64,000 nucleotides of DNA from Mastacembelus armatus (lineage: Eukaryota > Chordata > Actinopteri > Synbranchiformes > Mastacembelidae). Below the pieces are notes generated by a model. That model ran no database searches. It was not told the DNA's origin and saw only the letters and a program-made list of their open reading frames with translations. Location: NCBI RefSeq assembly GCF_900324485.2, contig NC_046646.1, forward strand, positions 18,982,500 through 19,046,499, given 5' to 3'. Positions 48,972-62,800 of this stretch are shown in pieces (position 1 is the stretch's first letter; every line of letters begins with the position of its first letter). The position numbers and the translations under genes are program-made.

Positions 48972-49558
48972 CTGTGGCAGAAACACAAGAGATGTTCCTG
49001 TTTGGGCTCTGTGTCATGCTTTTAAGGAGGGTAGACCAGGTTATTATAAATCCCTCTGCTGTGTGATGCTGTGCCAGCAATATGGTTCACATTTACAATT
49101 TATAACTCATGGTCAAATAATCTGGGTTTATGAGGGCTACATATGCATAATACAAATGTTACGAGTTCGCAAACAGAGGGACAAAATATACAGTTAGCAG
49201 AAGCTAACTTCTGTCCAACTCAACAAATATCTCCTTCACAGAGGCTCCATTGCACTTGTACCTGTACCTTGTACCTAATCAATTTTATGCCCACTATGGA
49301 GTCGCAAAAATAATTTGCACGCTATGATCTTTTAAGTAAATATGGTGAAGTCATCAGCAAACTTGCTTATTTACACATCCAGCAGTTACAGAGCAAATAT
49401 TACTATTTATTTGGAGTTGGATTTCTGGTCTGGTCCAATTGTGGCCAAAAACATTGACATGTTTCGTTGTTCATCTGGTTCTGCATTACACTCCATTTTG
49501 CCAGATCACAGCTTCTCAATCTACAAAAAAATAACATACATCATTTTAGAGCAACTTT

Positions 49559-50068
49559 TTAGTTGAAATGGTTAAGAAGCATTTGACACTCGAAGTTTCC
49601 TGTAGAGTCGGTGGGAATCTCTGCCACGTCTGCATGAATCTGTCAGCGAAAAACATGACTGAATTAAACAGCAGAACGTCAGTGACACTTCTCACAGAGC
49701 AGTGAGGCCCCACAATCTGCTGGGGCCCGGGCGGATAAGGAAACTCTATATCTAAACACATAATGAAAAGGCCACTTCAACTCCACTGACTCCCCTGCTC
49801 TACAGATAGCAGTCAAACATATTCTTACAGAGCAAATGTACAGAGGCAGCCTGTCTGACACAAATGAGCAATAAATAATACAGAAAAATGTCAGTGTTTT
49901 CATCAGATTCCAACAGCTGGGTCATATTGAGCTGTGCAGATATTTCCATTCTGTGGTTAAATGTATTACCTTTAGAGCAATCCATTGTCCAGGTTGACAG
50001 AAAATTTGGAGATCTACCAGGTCCATGTTTTTTTGTCTGGTTTCTATTTGTGAAGCAATTATGATAAC
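49559..50068 (-). other. possible two-exon 3' end of an unknown gene
   Basis: Exon-like segments at 49970-50068 (33 codons, flanked by TTTTTCCTGCAG and GTAATAC) and 49559-49639 (26 codons plus stop, after CGCTGACAG). Both are in phase 0, so they would join in frame. Their translation includes NMDLVDLQIFCQPGQW and ending CQMLLNHFN. No family is recognised and no convincing upstream exons were found, so chance is not excluded. Confidence 0.25.
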
Positions 50069-53000
50069 CTGCAGGAAAAATGACTAATGATGTCATGACA
50101 AGCAAATGTTTTATATTCACAGATTTGTTTTAAAGACCTAGACTTTAAAGAAGTACATTGATTGAAACAGATTTAAAACACGATTTTTTCTTCCAACATA
50201 TAAAAAGTTTCATGTGACTTCTGCTGCAGACATACAGTCCACCAGTTTACAGTAGCAAGGTCTGAATGTGTTTCTGGTGATGAAAAGCAAGAACAGTTAT
50301 TCAGAAACACCAAAAACACTGAAACTACTAAATATTTAGGCTGAAAATTGTATTTATGTAATCAGATTTTTTGCCAGGATTCCCGTACTGTCGTATTTAT
50401 TTTCCAACAGATGTAATATTCAAAGTAACGTCCTGTATTTGTTTATGAGTTAGATTTGCAAAAACAGTGCTGCAATTAAACCTGGTAGTTTGATATGTCT
50501 CAGAAATTCACATTATTCTAACAGAAAACATGGCAGGCTTATATAACCAAATGTCAACTGAGATCCTGCCTCAGACAACCTACATTTTAAATTTGAAAAA
50601 AGGTTTCAAAGAAGAAGAAAACTGAACACGATGAATCAGACATGTTTCAAGCACAGTTTCCAACACTTTGCCTGCACATTCATATCAATGACAGTAAACA
50701 TATTGGAAAAGCCTGTTTCAGGCTTTAGTGCCCCTAATAAACACATATCAGTGAACAAAAAGGATTATAATTTAGTCTAAAGTGCACAGTTAAGCCACAG
50801 CTCCAGTCCTTGCTTAGTGCATTTGAATGATGAGGGTGATTTTTCTCAACTATATGAATATACATGTAAGGCTGAAGCTTCCATCCAACGAAGGCCTTCT
50901 GTCATCATCTGTGATTAATGGCAGAGCCGAGCAGACGGCTCAGATAGTCTATAAAAAGATTACAGTAACTTCATTAGTTTTTTTTTTTTCTCTCCTGTTT
51001 CTAAGAAACAGCTGTGAGTGGTGTTCATATTTTCAGCATTTAGGTCACTGTTTCAGCTGCCAAAACGTCTCAGCTCAATATTTACATCATGGCTGTCTGG
51101 TGGTGCCTGATTCTATGTATGGTCAGGAGGAGAGGACGTATTGCAGGTACGCACCACAAGCAGAGCTCATAAATTAAGCTGTCAAAGGCTTGAGTGGCAG
51201 CTCAGCCCTATTGTCTTTCTTTGCACTGCCTGCTTTTCTCCTTCAGTCGCTCTCGCTTTCTTTCTCTCTTTCTCCGAGTTACTTTTTTGACATGCTTTAA
51301 AGATCGCAGTCATAGCTGTGGCATGCATGGCAACACAAACACAGCTCAGCGCTGCACAGACAATCATGTTCAGACCACAAGGGAGTTTTATGTTTATGCT
51401 CTTAGTCTCAAGGTACCAGACTGGAAAGAGATAACTGTAATTGTTGTGTTAAGACACTGATAAAAACTGGAAAGGAGAAATTTAACCCAGTTTCTCAATC
51501 AAGCCATTAACAATATGACACCCTTTGTTCACTGAGAAAGAGACAAATTTGATCAACTTTCAACATATAAAAGATAATAGGCCAAATTTCCTTTTGTATT
51601 TGTCTCCTGGTTGATTGTTTATGTACAGTATAGAAGGTACATTTGAGCAACAGTTAACATTTTTTATTTGGTACATTTGTTTTGGAAAGTACTGACGACC
51701 ATTTTAAACATGAATTGTTAAGCAAATTGGGTTTAAACATATTTAATACTAACAGATTGTAATTTCCATCTGTTTACTACCAAGTTGCTGCATATTGTAT
51801 TTGTCCCTTTTCTATTACACGAAGTTTCAGAGTCTTGGCTGTTGAGATTAAAACATTGCTCTTTATTGCTCCATTCACATAATTGTCCCTCTAATGTTTT
51901 TGGAGCAAATTCCTTTTTCTTTCTCTTTGTTGGCAGATTCTGCAGAAAATCCACCACAGCGGAGACAACATGTCTCTCTTGGCTCTGTGCAGCCACAGTA
52001 ATGACTCTAACTGCTCTGTTTGCAGAGGTGTAGTCATTGCACAGGTCAGTGGTGGCAAACAGACACAGCAACAACCTTTCACTCAACAACAGTCAGACTT
52101 GTCTGGCTCATGCACATGATGCTATGAAGCCTGTAGGAGGGACATCCCCCCACAGTGGAACTAAAACTTTTCAAAACATTTCCATTTAAGTCATTTCTTT
52201 TGTAATTTAGTCCATTAGCCCTTCATGAAAATCTATACACGTGTATTTCACTCATTAATCTAAATCTACTTCCATTGACAAGGAAATCTGGCAGTACTAA
52301 AAAAAGGCCAAGGCCTGCATGCAGACGACACGTGTGGACAAACTCCATGAAAAAAGGACAACGGCCACAAATCAGACTTCAGAAATAGACACAGCGATGT
52401 CAGGAGGAAGATGAAGTGCACAGACACTGAAATGTTTCGTGCTCAGTGACACAAAACAGAATAACCACACAACATTGCACAGTTTAGCTTTTCAAACTAC
52501 CAAAAGGTTCAGCTGTAATTATCGAAATAAGATTTTGCGATTCTAACACCTGCATGCTCTGGTGGATGTGCAGACACCTTTGAGCAATGAAAATCTAACT
52601 GGTTTGCTTTTCTTTCATACTTTTTCCTCACATCATGAGACCCACACTGGAATAAAACCAAAGGAAACCCATGGTGTTTGGTGCCAGTTGTTGTAAGCTT
52701 AACAAACTTTCAGGTAAATAATGGCATCAATGCAACAGAATCATGCCTGCAGCAAATGTACATGTGATGAGCGGGCTCAGTAGTGATGTACTGATATGTT
52801 TTCAGCTAGAACAACCAAATATTTGATGACATGAGATACTGAAACACTGGACAGCACTACCTAAACCTATTAACTTGTCACACAAAAAAAATCACAGTGT
52901 TAGTTTGTGTTTCAAAGGTTATTCACTGTTTCATAACACAGTCCTTTTCTTTGTGGCCTCACTAACTCTGATTCAACTCCCTTGGAAAGATAAGCATGTA

Positions 53001-54954
53001 TGGTGGCACACACATTCGAACAGCACATTTTTAAAATAAGTGATGCAGGCATTCCTTTTGTGTGAACACATTTCAGCTGCCCCCTGTCTGCCAAGTCTGC
53101 AATCAGGCCTGAAGCTGCGGTGGTCCTGCTCCACATTAGCTACATGGCATTTATTCAGTATCAAGAGTTTCTCCCCTCACTCAGTTTCTTTACTCTGTTC
53201 CTATCAAACGTAAAGTCTTTATATATCTTTCTCACAGTAGTTAAGACAACAATAAAACAGAAATCAAAACAGGTTGCAGTGCCAACTACAGCGTTTCAGC
53301 CCCGGTTGTTGTGCATAAATGATGCATGTGCTGTATGTGAGTGTTCAGTCTTGGCTCACTGGATTTGATATGGGGCGAGACTCTGCGTGACTGTGCAACA
53401 TCATGTGTGATGGGCCTGCAGGGGCCACCAACTGTCCACTACATGGGGGCGTTTCGGTGGCATTAATCATGATGATAAGGACCTGACATTTGCAGACTAC
53501 TTGGTTTGTATACGTCCAGAGAGTCAGCAGTCACAGTCAGCGGAGAACAAACACTATGTACCATAAAACTTTAGATGGTATGAATTGGTCAAGTTATTAA
53601 AGTTAAGGAGATGGTGATGGCCATCATCCATTTGTATTCCTCTGTTAATGAAAACATCTGCTAAACATCAGTCTGTTGCTGCAGGGATGTCAGACAGTGA
53701 ACTCTAAAGAAATACACACTTTATCCAACAACCCTGCATTAAAACATGCAGGTTTGTATCAATGCATTTAGTTACATGGGCCAGTTATAAGCAAAATATG
53801 ACTTAAAAACAAAACTGGTCTCATATATTGGTAATTTTCTGGAAAGCATGTTGCTAACCCATCATCTCTGACCTCTATGATATTGAGCCTTCCTTGGTGT
53901 TTATACCCTGTAAGAACATGCATCCAGCAAAGATTAAAATTAACATCATGAATCATTTTCACACTACACTCTCCAGTATGAGTAATTGCAGGCTATCAGA
54001 TGTCAAAGTCTCCCTCCTTATGCCTGTAAAACTGTACATTAGAGTGCAATTTCCTGTAGCTGGTACAATTATGTTCTCACTCCTCATGAAATGCACCTTG
54101 GTTCACTTGGAAAAGAACCAAGAGCTATGCTTCCAGGCTGTGGATACAAATTGATTGGCATTTTTAGCACCTCACCAAATAAAGAGAGTGGAGGGAAAGA
54201 CAATTATAGAGCACTCCGTGGTGAAAATGACTGTAGACACAGACATACACACTGTATGCTCACACAGCACACACACTTGCAGACTGAATGCTGTCATTAC
54301 AAACAAAAACAAAGCCATAAAAATTTCACTCCTCTTCACTGACACATTGCCAAACTAACAGATGTGAAATGTGTCAGCAGAGGTTGTGTCGGGTCTTCAG
54401 TATACGCATTTAGATAAAACACTGCTATATAACTGGCCTCCTCTGAGGATGGTGCCTTGGTCCTGATGCTGCTCAGAGAAAGACTCATAAAGATGAATGC
54501 AGCTAATAATCCATGAATGACTCTAGAAGCATTACAGTCCTGGCACTGGTTGTATCACTGCTATATAAACTTAAATGTGGTAAAACTGGAAAATGACATG
54601 AGTCAGAAAGTGAAAACAAATGAAGAAGAAAGAAAATTAACGCAATATGTGACAAATTGTGTTGAGAAAAGTCTCTAAAGCTCCTACAAACAATGATACT
54701 GATAATTTTGTGTTTTTCACATAATGAAGCTGCAACAACATTAACTACATTTCTTAAAAAAGGAATATTACCTATTTCAGATGTTTATACTAACTTTTAA
54801 AAAAATGTTGAGATGATAAACCTCAAAACTTCTTTCAAACATAATTTTGTAAACATACTCTTTGAAGTTATGCCTACAAGATAAGATTGTGGTTCCTATG
54901 TCAATGATTCTCTTTAGTGACTTTTGTCTATTGCAACAGAATCATTGTAGTGAG

Positions 54955-55060
54955 GTACAAAGGATTCATTCATCCATTCATCCATTCATCATCTACCACC
55001 TACCCTAGAATATCCAGGCTCACAGCGGGAGGCGAGACACAGCCTGGACAGAACAAAAAA
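54955..55060 (-). mobile_element. decayed teleost repeat fragment with (CCATTCAT)n end
   Basis: Begins with CATTCATCCATTCATCC and continues through a region resembling the reversed 3' end of a fish non-LTR repeat (AGGCGAGACACAGCCTGGACA). Reverse orientation compared with the copy at 45.3 kb. Heavily worn. Confidence 0.5.
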
Positions 55061-55607
55061 GGATTCAGTTGCTGTCAGTTTACTTTACATCAGCTGAGAA
55101 GTTGTTGCCATGAAGTGACATGAAAAGCTCTGTTTAGTCTATACTATTTATGAAATCATCAAGGAACCTGTGACTCTGCATGTGCAAACACATTAGTGTG
55201 CTGTATCCTATGCATCTGTGAGGGTTTACATCATTGTTGTGTTTGTGTGTCACGCCACAGTATGGCAGGCATGAAATGTAGCATTGACCTCATCATTCCA
55301 CTTACATCAGTCTGCCTAAAGAACCCTCAATGCAAAACATCAGCTGTGAGTGACACGTTCACACAGACTGAAGAAACTCAGGTCTCTGAAACTCGATCTC
55401 TTCACATCTCAGATATGTTTCCTTCTGATTTATGCTGAGCTCACTGCCTCACATGTGTGACTTTGATATTCCCGCACATACACTTTCTGAATCTCTGTTT
55501 CATGATCTCCATTAGTTACAGATGACATGACCTCTGATCCCTTTCACGTACAAACACACGCTCAACAAAGTGTTCTCACCGCTCAGGCCTCTCACTCTTC
55601 TCTGCAT

Positions 55608-55637
55608 GGCCTGCTAACCCAGCTGCTAACCCAGCTG
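55608..55637. repeat. short tandem duplication
   Basis: The unit GCTAACCCAGCT occurs twice in a row, with a partial third. Minor replication-slippage feature. Confidence 0.8.
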
Positions 55638-56999
55638 TTTCCTTATTGTCCTCACTACACACTGATGGATGCTCCCACCATACATTTCGCAGTGTTTATG
55701 TAAGGCACTAGTCTTGATTTGATGTTGTTTCAACCCTCCTGAGTGGAAAGAGAAGTCTCTCCCCTATGAGCTGAGGGTCATTACAAATCATGGGAACAGG
55801 CCTGTGACATTGTACTCCATAAGTCATCTGACGTCACGCTCCTCAGCTGAACTTAGTGATATAAAACATGTACCTTTATCTGTGTGTATGTGAGGAAAGA
55901 GAAAACACTTGGAGGCTGTAACTGTTCCCATGCCAGCATGATGTAATTCTGCCTCAATTACTTAATTACGCCACTTAAGCAAATGCTTACTGTTTTCAAT
56001 TTAAATGTCACATGTGGGATCACTAATAACTATATAATACCCCCAAATATATATATAATTTGTGCCATCCCTGTCTTTACAGTGAGTCTCCCCTCATCCA
56101 CATGGTCATGTACAGCCTCAAGCACAGCACTCATGAGCTGCTATTTTCTCTTTAATGGAACATGGAGGAGTTTCACCAGGAGAGCATACTGTGAGCAGAG
56201 CTTGATGTTATCAGAATTAGATGTACTCTGCAGCGCTGAACAAGCATTCTGAAAACTATTAAAAACCTCAACAACAGGCCCGTATTTATTACACCAACTA
56301 CAGGACACACTATCCCAGCACGTACCATAAGGAAACAGGCTGCAGATGGAACAGTTCAATTAAACAGGCTAGTTTGCACGTTACCAAGCAATACTTGTGA
56401 AATACAGTCACAAAGGGGTTTTGAATACATACACCACCACAGAAATTCTTGAACACATGCAATAATTATTGTACACCTGAAGCTGAGCATCACCAGTGAT
56501 GAAACACTGCAACATGTTCACATCCTGAAACTGATCTAAAAATTAAAAGTGATAAATCCTGTCGTTACGCTTTACAAAATGGGCCCATCATGCACCTGAC
56601 TGCACCCGCTGTGCAGCGACAGATGAATTATTTCCACACTGATTGATTTTTAAAGTGTGTGTGTGGGTGGGCTTGGGGCCTGTGGACTTGCTGTTAGATG
56701 AGAAGATGTAAATTCTTTGGCATGTGTCAGCAGTGAAAGTTGATCCTACCCAGCTTGCAGCCTGACATTCACCAGCCCTCTTGCCAGTTTATCAAATCAA
56801 ACAAGTGCACGTCTGGCTGTTTTTCTGTCTGTCTGGGTCACGCCTTTTCTGTCTGCCTGTTTCTCCTCCTCTGCCTTTACCTCCCCGCTCCTCTCTATCA
56901 CTTGCTTTCTCTCCCTCCATCACTCAGTGGGGTAAATCACCCGTCTGGTAGGGGTGAGCAGTCTTTCAGTTCATACACGCCCATATATAGGCAGCAGAC

Positions 57000-57033
57000 G
57001 TTAGGTAAACGCTAGGTAGACGTTAGGTAAACT
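57000..57033. repeat. short imperfect tandem repeat
   Basis: Three copies of a CGTTAGGTAAA-like 10-12 base unit, the middle one varied (CGCTAGGTAGA). Confidence 0.75.
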
Positions 57034-57165
57034 CAGAACTGGCACTAGTCATTCGACTACTTTATTTGTAACACCGATATGCTTCTCTGAGCTGGCAGAG
57101 ACATGGGCACATGGAACTGCAGGTTGTGTGCATGGATGTAGAGAGCAGGTGGATGAGGCTATGTG

Positions 57166-57197
<32 letters not shown>

Positions 57198-57198
57198 C
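57166..57198. repeat. (GT)n microsatellite
   Basis: About 15 GT units; open frames across it on the other strand are artefacts. Confidence 0.95.
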
Positions 57199-59896
57199 CT
57201 TGTAGGCCAGCCTGTAATAGTTTAAATGAATCACACTGTTTACCCACATTATCACACAGATGGCCATATTCATTTAAAGAGTAACATCTTAACTTGGCAT
57301 AAAAATTGTTGGCAGTAGAATCTGAATTTTTTTCTGTGAGGAGGATTTTCTTTTGTTATTCCTGTGGACCACCAACCACATCCAGCTGATGTCATTGTAA
57401 CTACAGTACAACAGACAATAAGACTTTGATGCAAAGATAATAACAATGACAATTAATTCAACAAGACATTGACTGAAGTGAAACCAGAAGAAGCAGAAAT
57501 AGGAATAAACTGATATCTCTTCAGGTGCCTATTCTCACTTTTAATAAGTGGAAACATTTTTGCTGTCTTACACTTTTTGGTTCGTCACTGTTTCCAGCAC
57601 TGAGCTGTATAATACAAAAGACAGTTATTGCTTTGTTTTGGTCATTACTTTGATTTTTTGTCATGTTTGACTTTCAGAATATGAACGGCTTTCAGTCAGA
57701 TACTATTTTCTAATTCTCTCCTGTTCTCTTTACACAATTAAAACTCTGGGTCAGAGGAAGCTCAAGCATATCCCAGAATGCATCTGAAAGGACTTAGGAT
57801 GATGCCCTGTCCATCATAAGGCTAACAAAGACATTTACAGTTTTACACTGTGCATTCAGCCAGACTTGCATACCTTTAGATCTGGATGGAAACCTGTATG
57901 CTGGAAAAACGGAAAGTCTTATAGATCATGCAGGATTGTGTTTACATGTGCAGATGTGAGTGTCACTTTGTCACCATAGAGGATGTAACTGTAGTGGAAA
58001 TTTATGCTACGAATGAAGAAATGTTACAAAAGACCAGACTGCTGATGACATGATGACAAAAACGAGGGTCTAAATGAATACTACACTGTGGAGTCAGGGA
58101 ATTGCAGGTAATCCTGTAAAACCAAGTTTATTAGCATGGATTATAAATTTAATTAATGTTTTACAACACTGGGAATTACGTCTCTCTGCATGTTCTGCAT
58201 GTTCTGCACTGCATTTACTCTTCACAACTGAAGAAATGATCATAACACAAAAAAGCATATGGTTCTTAGCATATAGTTTTCTTTTTTTTCTTTTTGATCT
58301 TATTACTGCAGTGTTGTTTCACTGCATAACTATGTAGTTCCATCAAAGCTGAACACAGCATACCAACTCTGAATCAGAGCAACAAAACTACACTTTCAGA
58401 CCAATTATGGATGCTCAGGTAGCACTGCCTCTCTCCTTCTTTCTCTCTTACCACAAACACATACAAACATACATACACAGACAGGCAGTGCAAGCACATA
58501 CCCTTGCAGAAATACAAATATACAATACAGCTCTTTTTAATTGACCTGCTTTGGACAGAACTAAGAGCCAAAGATTTCTGCATGATCACATCTCAGAAAC
58601 ATTTGCAAACTCACATTACCTTCTGCTCTGGTTCATTCAGGCATTTGTTGTAAACGATTCATCATTTTATGCTGAAAACTCACACTTTATTAGATTTTAA
58701 AAAGTAGGTTTTCTAGCTGTGTTTGGTTTATCCACGTGGCCTTCAGCCATGGGTCATAGGGCTACAGAGGAGTAGGGTTGAGTACATGTCCTCGTACAGC
58801 TACACTCTTCTGCCACAGGATGATCACAGTGCTCTCTTTAAGGGTTCCAGTGTTTCACCCATCTCTAGTCCCTCAGTGTTTAGGTGCCATTAGCTGATTT
58901 ACTTCATCTGTTTCCAGCCTTATTACCACAAGACAAAGAAAATGTTTTAGATCTTGCCAGACTCTCACATTGGCCCTCAGGAACTGGGACAGGACCAACC
59001 AGCCCAAACATGGAAAAAACCCCCTGCAAACCCACCAGCTCAAACAAAAACACTGATTGTTTCCAGGTACGCTGACTGGTGTGTCTCTGTGACAGCTGGG
59101 AGTCTGCTGGGCATGAGGTGATGAGCAAAAACCACAAAGATTTGTGGATATAATTTCTCTTGGCTGTCATCTCAGGTAGACATCTTTGATGATGTCTTTT
59201 AAGATGTTGCTATGCTTTCTGATTAAATCAGTAATAGCTTGCCATGCTAAAGAGGCTACAATATGTAATTGACATTTGCTATGTTTGAAAAACAAGCTAT
59301 AAATGAAAGTTATTTTTCCTCCCCTCTTCTATACTATATGTATTTTTTCTTTCCTGCAAAACGTCTGTCTCATGCAGAAGATTCTACGTCAAAGCTTCAG
59401 TGACATCAGATTTCACTGCTTTCAGGTACTGTGTTTGTTTACCCATGTTTTCATAGCACTGTATCCATAAGGATAGCACAGTTTCCTTTTTCTTTTTGGG
59501 GTGAAAAAGAAAAGCAGGGACCCCCAATATTTAGACAGAATTCCTTGTCTCTCACATATCGTCCGTCCCCTCCTCTACATTTCTCTCTCTCTCTGTAAGC
59601 TCCCCACCTACTCTTTATGAGAGTAGAGAACCGAATAAATGCAGCCTAACAGTCACTGGGGGGTTAGAACAACCCCATTTGGTTTAATGAGTTGATCTAG
59701 TGTGTTTTCTCTCTCTCTTTGTGTATGTTTCTGTGTGTCTCTCAGCTAATTACAGTTTTCTGCTTTGCATCCTGTTTCCTTTTTTCTGTTCTCACTCACT
59801 TTCCCTCCTTCTTTCTAAAGGCCTCGTTGAGCCCTGATAGGTTTGCTGGGGATAAAACCTGGAGCTTGGGAGAGGAGGGGGACATTTGGGAGTGAG

Positions 59897-62800
59897 ATGG
59901 CGAGAGGGACGGTGGTCACATACCTACATGGAGTCCTTCTCCTGGCTCTGTGGAAACCCTCACTGCAAGGAGGTGGGTCCCTTTTATTGCACTTTGTGTG
60001 GCGCCCAGCAGTGCAGCACCTGTGGATCAGGTGTCAAAGTTTATGCAACAGTTCTGGCAGAAAAGGATGCATGGACTTGGGTCCTGCTGTGTTTACTGGT
60101 AATGTAGTACATTTTCTGTAAGATCTTTTGTGAGCCACAGCCACATGATAATGATGCTAATAATCGTGATCATAATCATGAGGTTGTCTACCATCCAAGC
60201 CGACATGGGATGTTGCAGATTATTGAGAATGATATTCATTTTCTTGATTTTTTTTTTTTTTTTGCACACTGCTAGAAATGTGCAACCAAATTTAACTAAA
60301 GAAGTGAATTTATTTCAGTGTGGTGATATTTGTGCAGTGCTTTAAAGGGGTATCACAGACATCATCATCAGTTCCAATCCTGCAGCTCTCATCTAGTTTT
60401 CAGTCTTCACCTACTGAAGAGGTTAAGACTGAACAGATTAGGAAACCCTGACTCAAAGATCAAATTTATCTGCAGCCGATTAATAATCGGTGGAAGGTGT
60501 TAGTCTGAGCCCGTGTCTCTACCTTTACTGTCAGCTTCTCTCAGAGTGCTTTTGTTCTTGGTTATAAACAAAACTTTGTTGACATTTTTGTTGGATGATT
60601 CTAAAACCCTGCCATTGTAACTTTCCACACAGTTTTTGAAGACAGCTATGTAGTACTCTATTTCCAGATGTTTGTCTGGATTACTTTACTAAGTAAACAC
60701 GTTAACGAAGGACAACTTTGGACATACTTGGACAACCACAGTATCATAATTATTCTCTGTGAATTTGCAAAGCCCAGGTGTTTTATTCATCTCTGCTCTT
60801 CTGTCTGGTGACAGCAAGGTTCTAGTTAAAGCTTTTTATAAGGTGCTGAACCTTGTTAAAAGCTTTAACTAGAACCGTGTGCTCTAGACCTCATGTCTCC
60901 AAATCCTCTCATTGTCTTGTCTGTTTAAGCTTCAAGTTGCCTGATACAAAGCAAATCATGCTCTTCGTTATCTTGTCAGAGGAGCAAAGGTGGTTTAAAA
61001 AGCTGTTCCAGGCTGTTGTGCGATTTGAATTTATTCAAGGTCACACTGAACCACTGCACGCTCAGTGGGATGTCAGGAAAGTTATTATTTGTTTTTGTGT
61101 GTTTTGGTTTTATTGGCGCAGACTGAATGAACATTTGTATGTAAGTCTCTTTAAGACTGACTTATAAATAAACTGAAAATATCTCAGCACACATCATTCA
61201 TGAAAACGTCAGACTATTAGAAACAACTTCTTAGGCTGCATTTCTCATTGAAAAGAAAGCAAAAGACATTTCAGTTCATCCTCTGAAAATCATAAGTGCT
61301 GGAACCAAGATTTGTACCAGTCAATTGAGTAGATGTGATATTTCAACCTGGCAGTAGAGGAAAGGTGAGAGGATCACTAAAGTCAGATTTATTTCCTGGG
61401 GAGAACACCAGAGGAAAAAATTTCAAGATTCCACCCAAAAGAAAAGAGTCAAGTTATTTACTGTGTTGTTGATGTCCTGTACATGGCATTACTGTGAGAT
61501 TAGAAACTCACATTCTTTAGGAATCCCTACAGACCTCTTCTTTTCACATCTGGACTGTGGGATCTTAAAAAACTTCCTTTTATAGATGTTCGCTGTCTGT
61601 GGTTCTATTTTTGGCTGTCGGGATTTGTGAAAGAGAACATAGGTGCAGAAAAGTGTGAGAATTATGACCAAAATAACATGCCTTTTGGGTGAAGCACTGT
61701 TTGTTATCAGCTGCAGAGAAACTTAAGGCAGACAGCAAAGGGTTGATAATCGCTAATAACGGGCACACATAAACAAACATAAGGACACACACACTCTTTT
61801 CCTCTCTGCTTGTGCGGCATCTGATCCTATTTGTTAAATCTAATCCCTGTTATTTAGACAAAGGAAACAGGTTCGTTATGTGCTGGTGACGAGCAGAAAA
61901 TTATGCCTCATTAGTCCTCACAGATGATGCATAAATTCCACAAATTTTGTGGAAACACGGGTCATGAAAGTGTTAATTATACAGCTGATGTAAAGATTTT
62001 TTTCTGCATGTAAATTTGTTTTATTTATAATGCAACAATAAGAAAATGTTAGAATTTTTAACACAGCTGAAAGAAGTTCTAACCTAAAAAAGATATATTT
62101 GGTGACTCTGAACTGGTTCTGTATATCAGGCGTTTACATCCCTGCTGGCACTGGTGGAGGAGCTGGACTTGGCATAGGAGCCGGAACTGGCATTGTACCA
62201 GGTGGGACCGGAACGGGCTTTGGTCCTGGAGGAGTCGGGACTGGATTTCTGCCTGGATCAGGAGGTGGATGTTTTCTGCTGATTTTTCTAAACACTCATT
62301 ATGACCTTAGTTTAACTGAGAGAAGAGAGTGAACTGTATCACTACAACGAGCACGCAGGCATGAGCTTTTATGTTCAGTTCTGATCATGAAAAAGACAAT
62401 GGTTTAAGTTTGTTTCATCAGTTATATTGGACAATCATCATGCTTCTATTTTCAATATGTTTTGTTTAGATGACATCAGTCACTGAGGGGATCTATGTTA
62501 CAAGCAGAGCAAAACAAAAGGTCATTTTCTGTCCTGCACATAATAAATCCCTCATGTTCATTTTTAGTCACAGGAAACTGGTTAAAAATGTGTATGTGAA
62601 ATTGTGTAATTGTGTGTAATTTCTGTTTTACTACATCTCTACTCATTGTAGTGTAGATCTCTACATCTAAATGCAATGTGTGTGTGTGTTTGTGTGTGTG
62701 TGTGTATGAAATGTTCAACTCACAATGTCACAGTGACTGTATTTTTCATGGGTCCATGGTGATCAAGGCCCAGGAGGAGTCAGACCAGGAGGAGTTGGAC

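Larger units (their letters stand above)
43900..59600. other. 16-kb interval without a recognised gene
   Basis: AT-rich DNA between mrps17 and elastin. Contains an (ATTT)n run (44551-44593), two dispersed-repeat fragments (45342-45637 and 54955-55060), short tandem duplications (55608-55637 and 57000-57033) and a (GT)n microsatellite (57166-57198). Two or three possible minus-strand exons at 48.8-50.1 kb are described separately. Its size next to elastin, a tightly regulated matrix gene, makes it a candidate home for enhancers, but no element is proven by sequence. Confidence 0.55.

Noticed and set aside
51733-52089. 118-residue minus-strand frame with a plausible inner segment
   Set aside because: Two overlapping frames look equally protein-like and no exon boundaries agree with a gene model.
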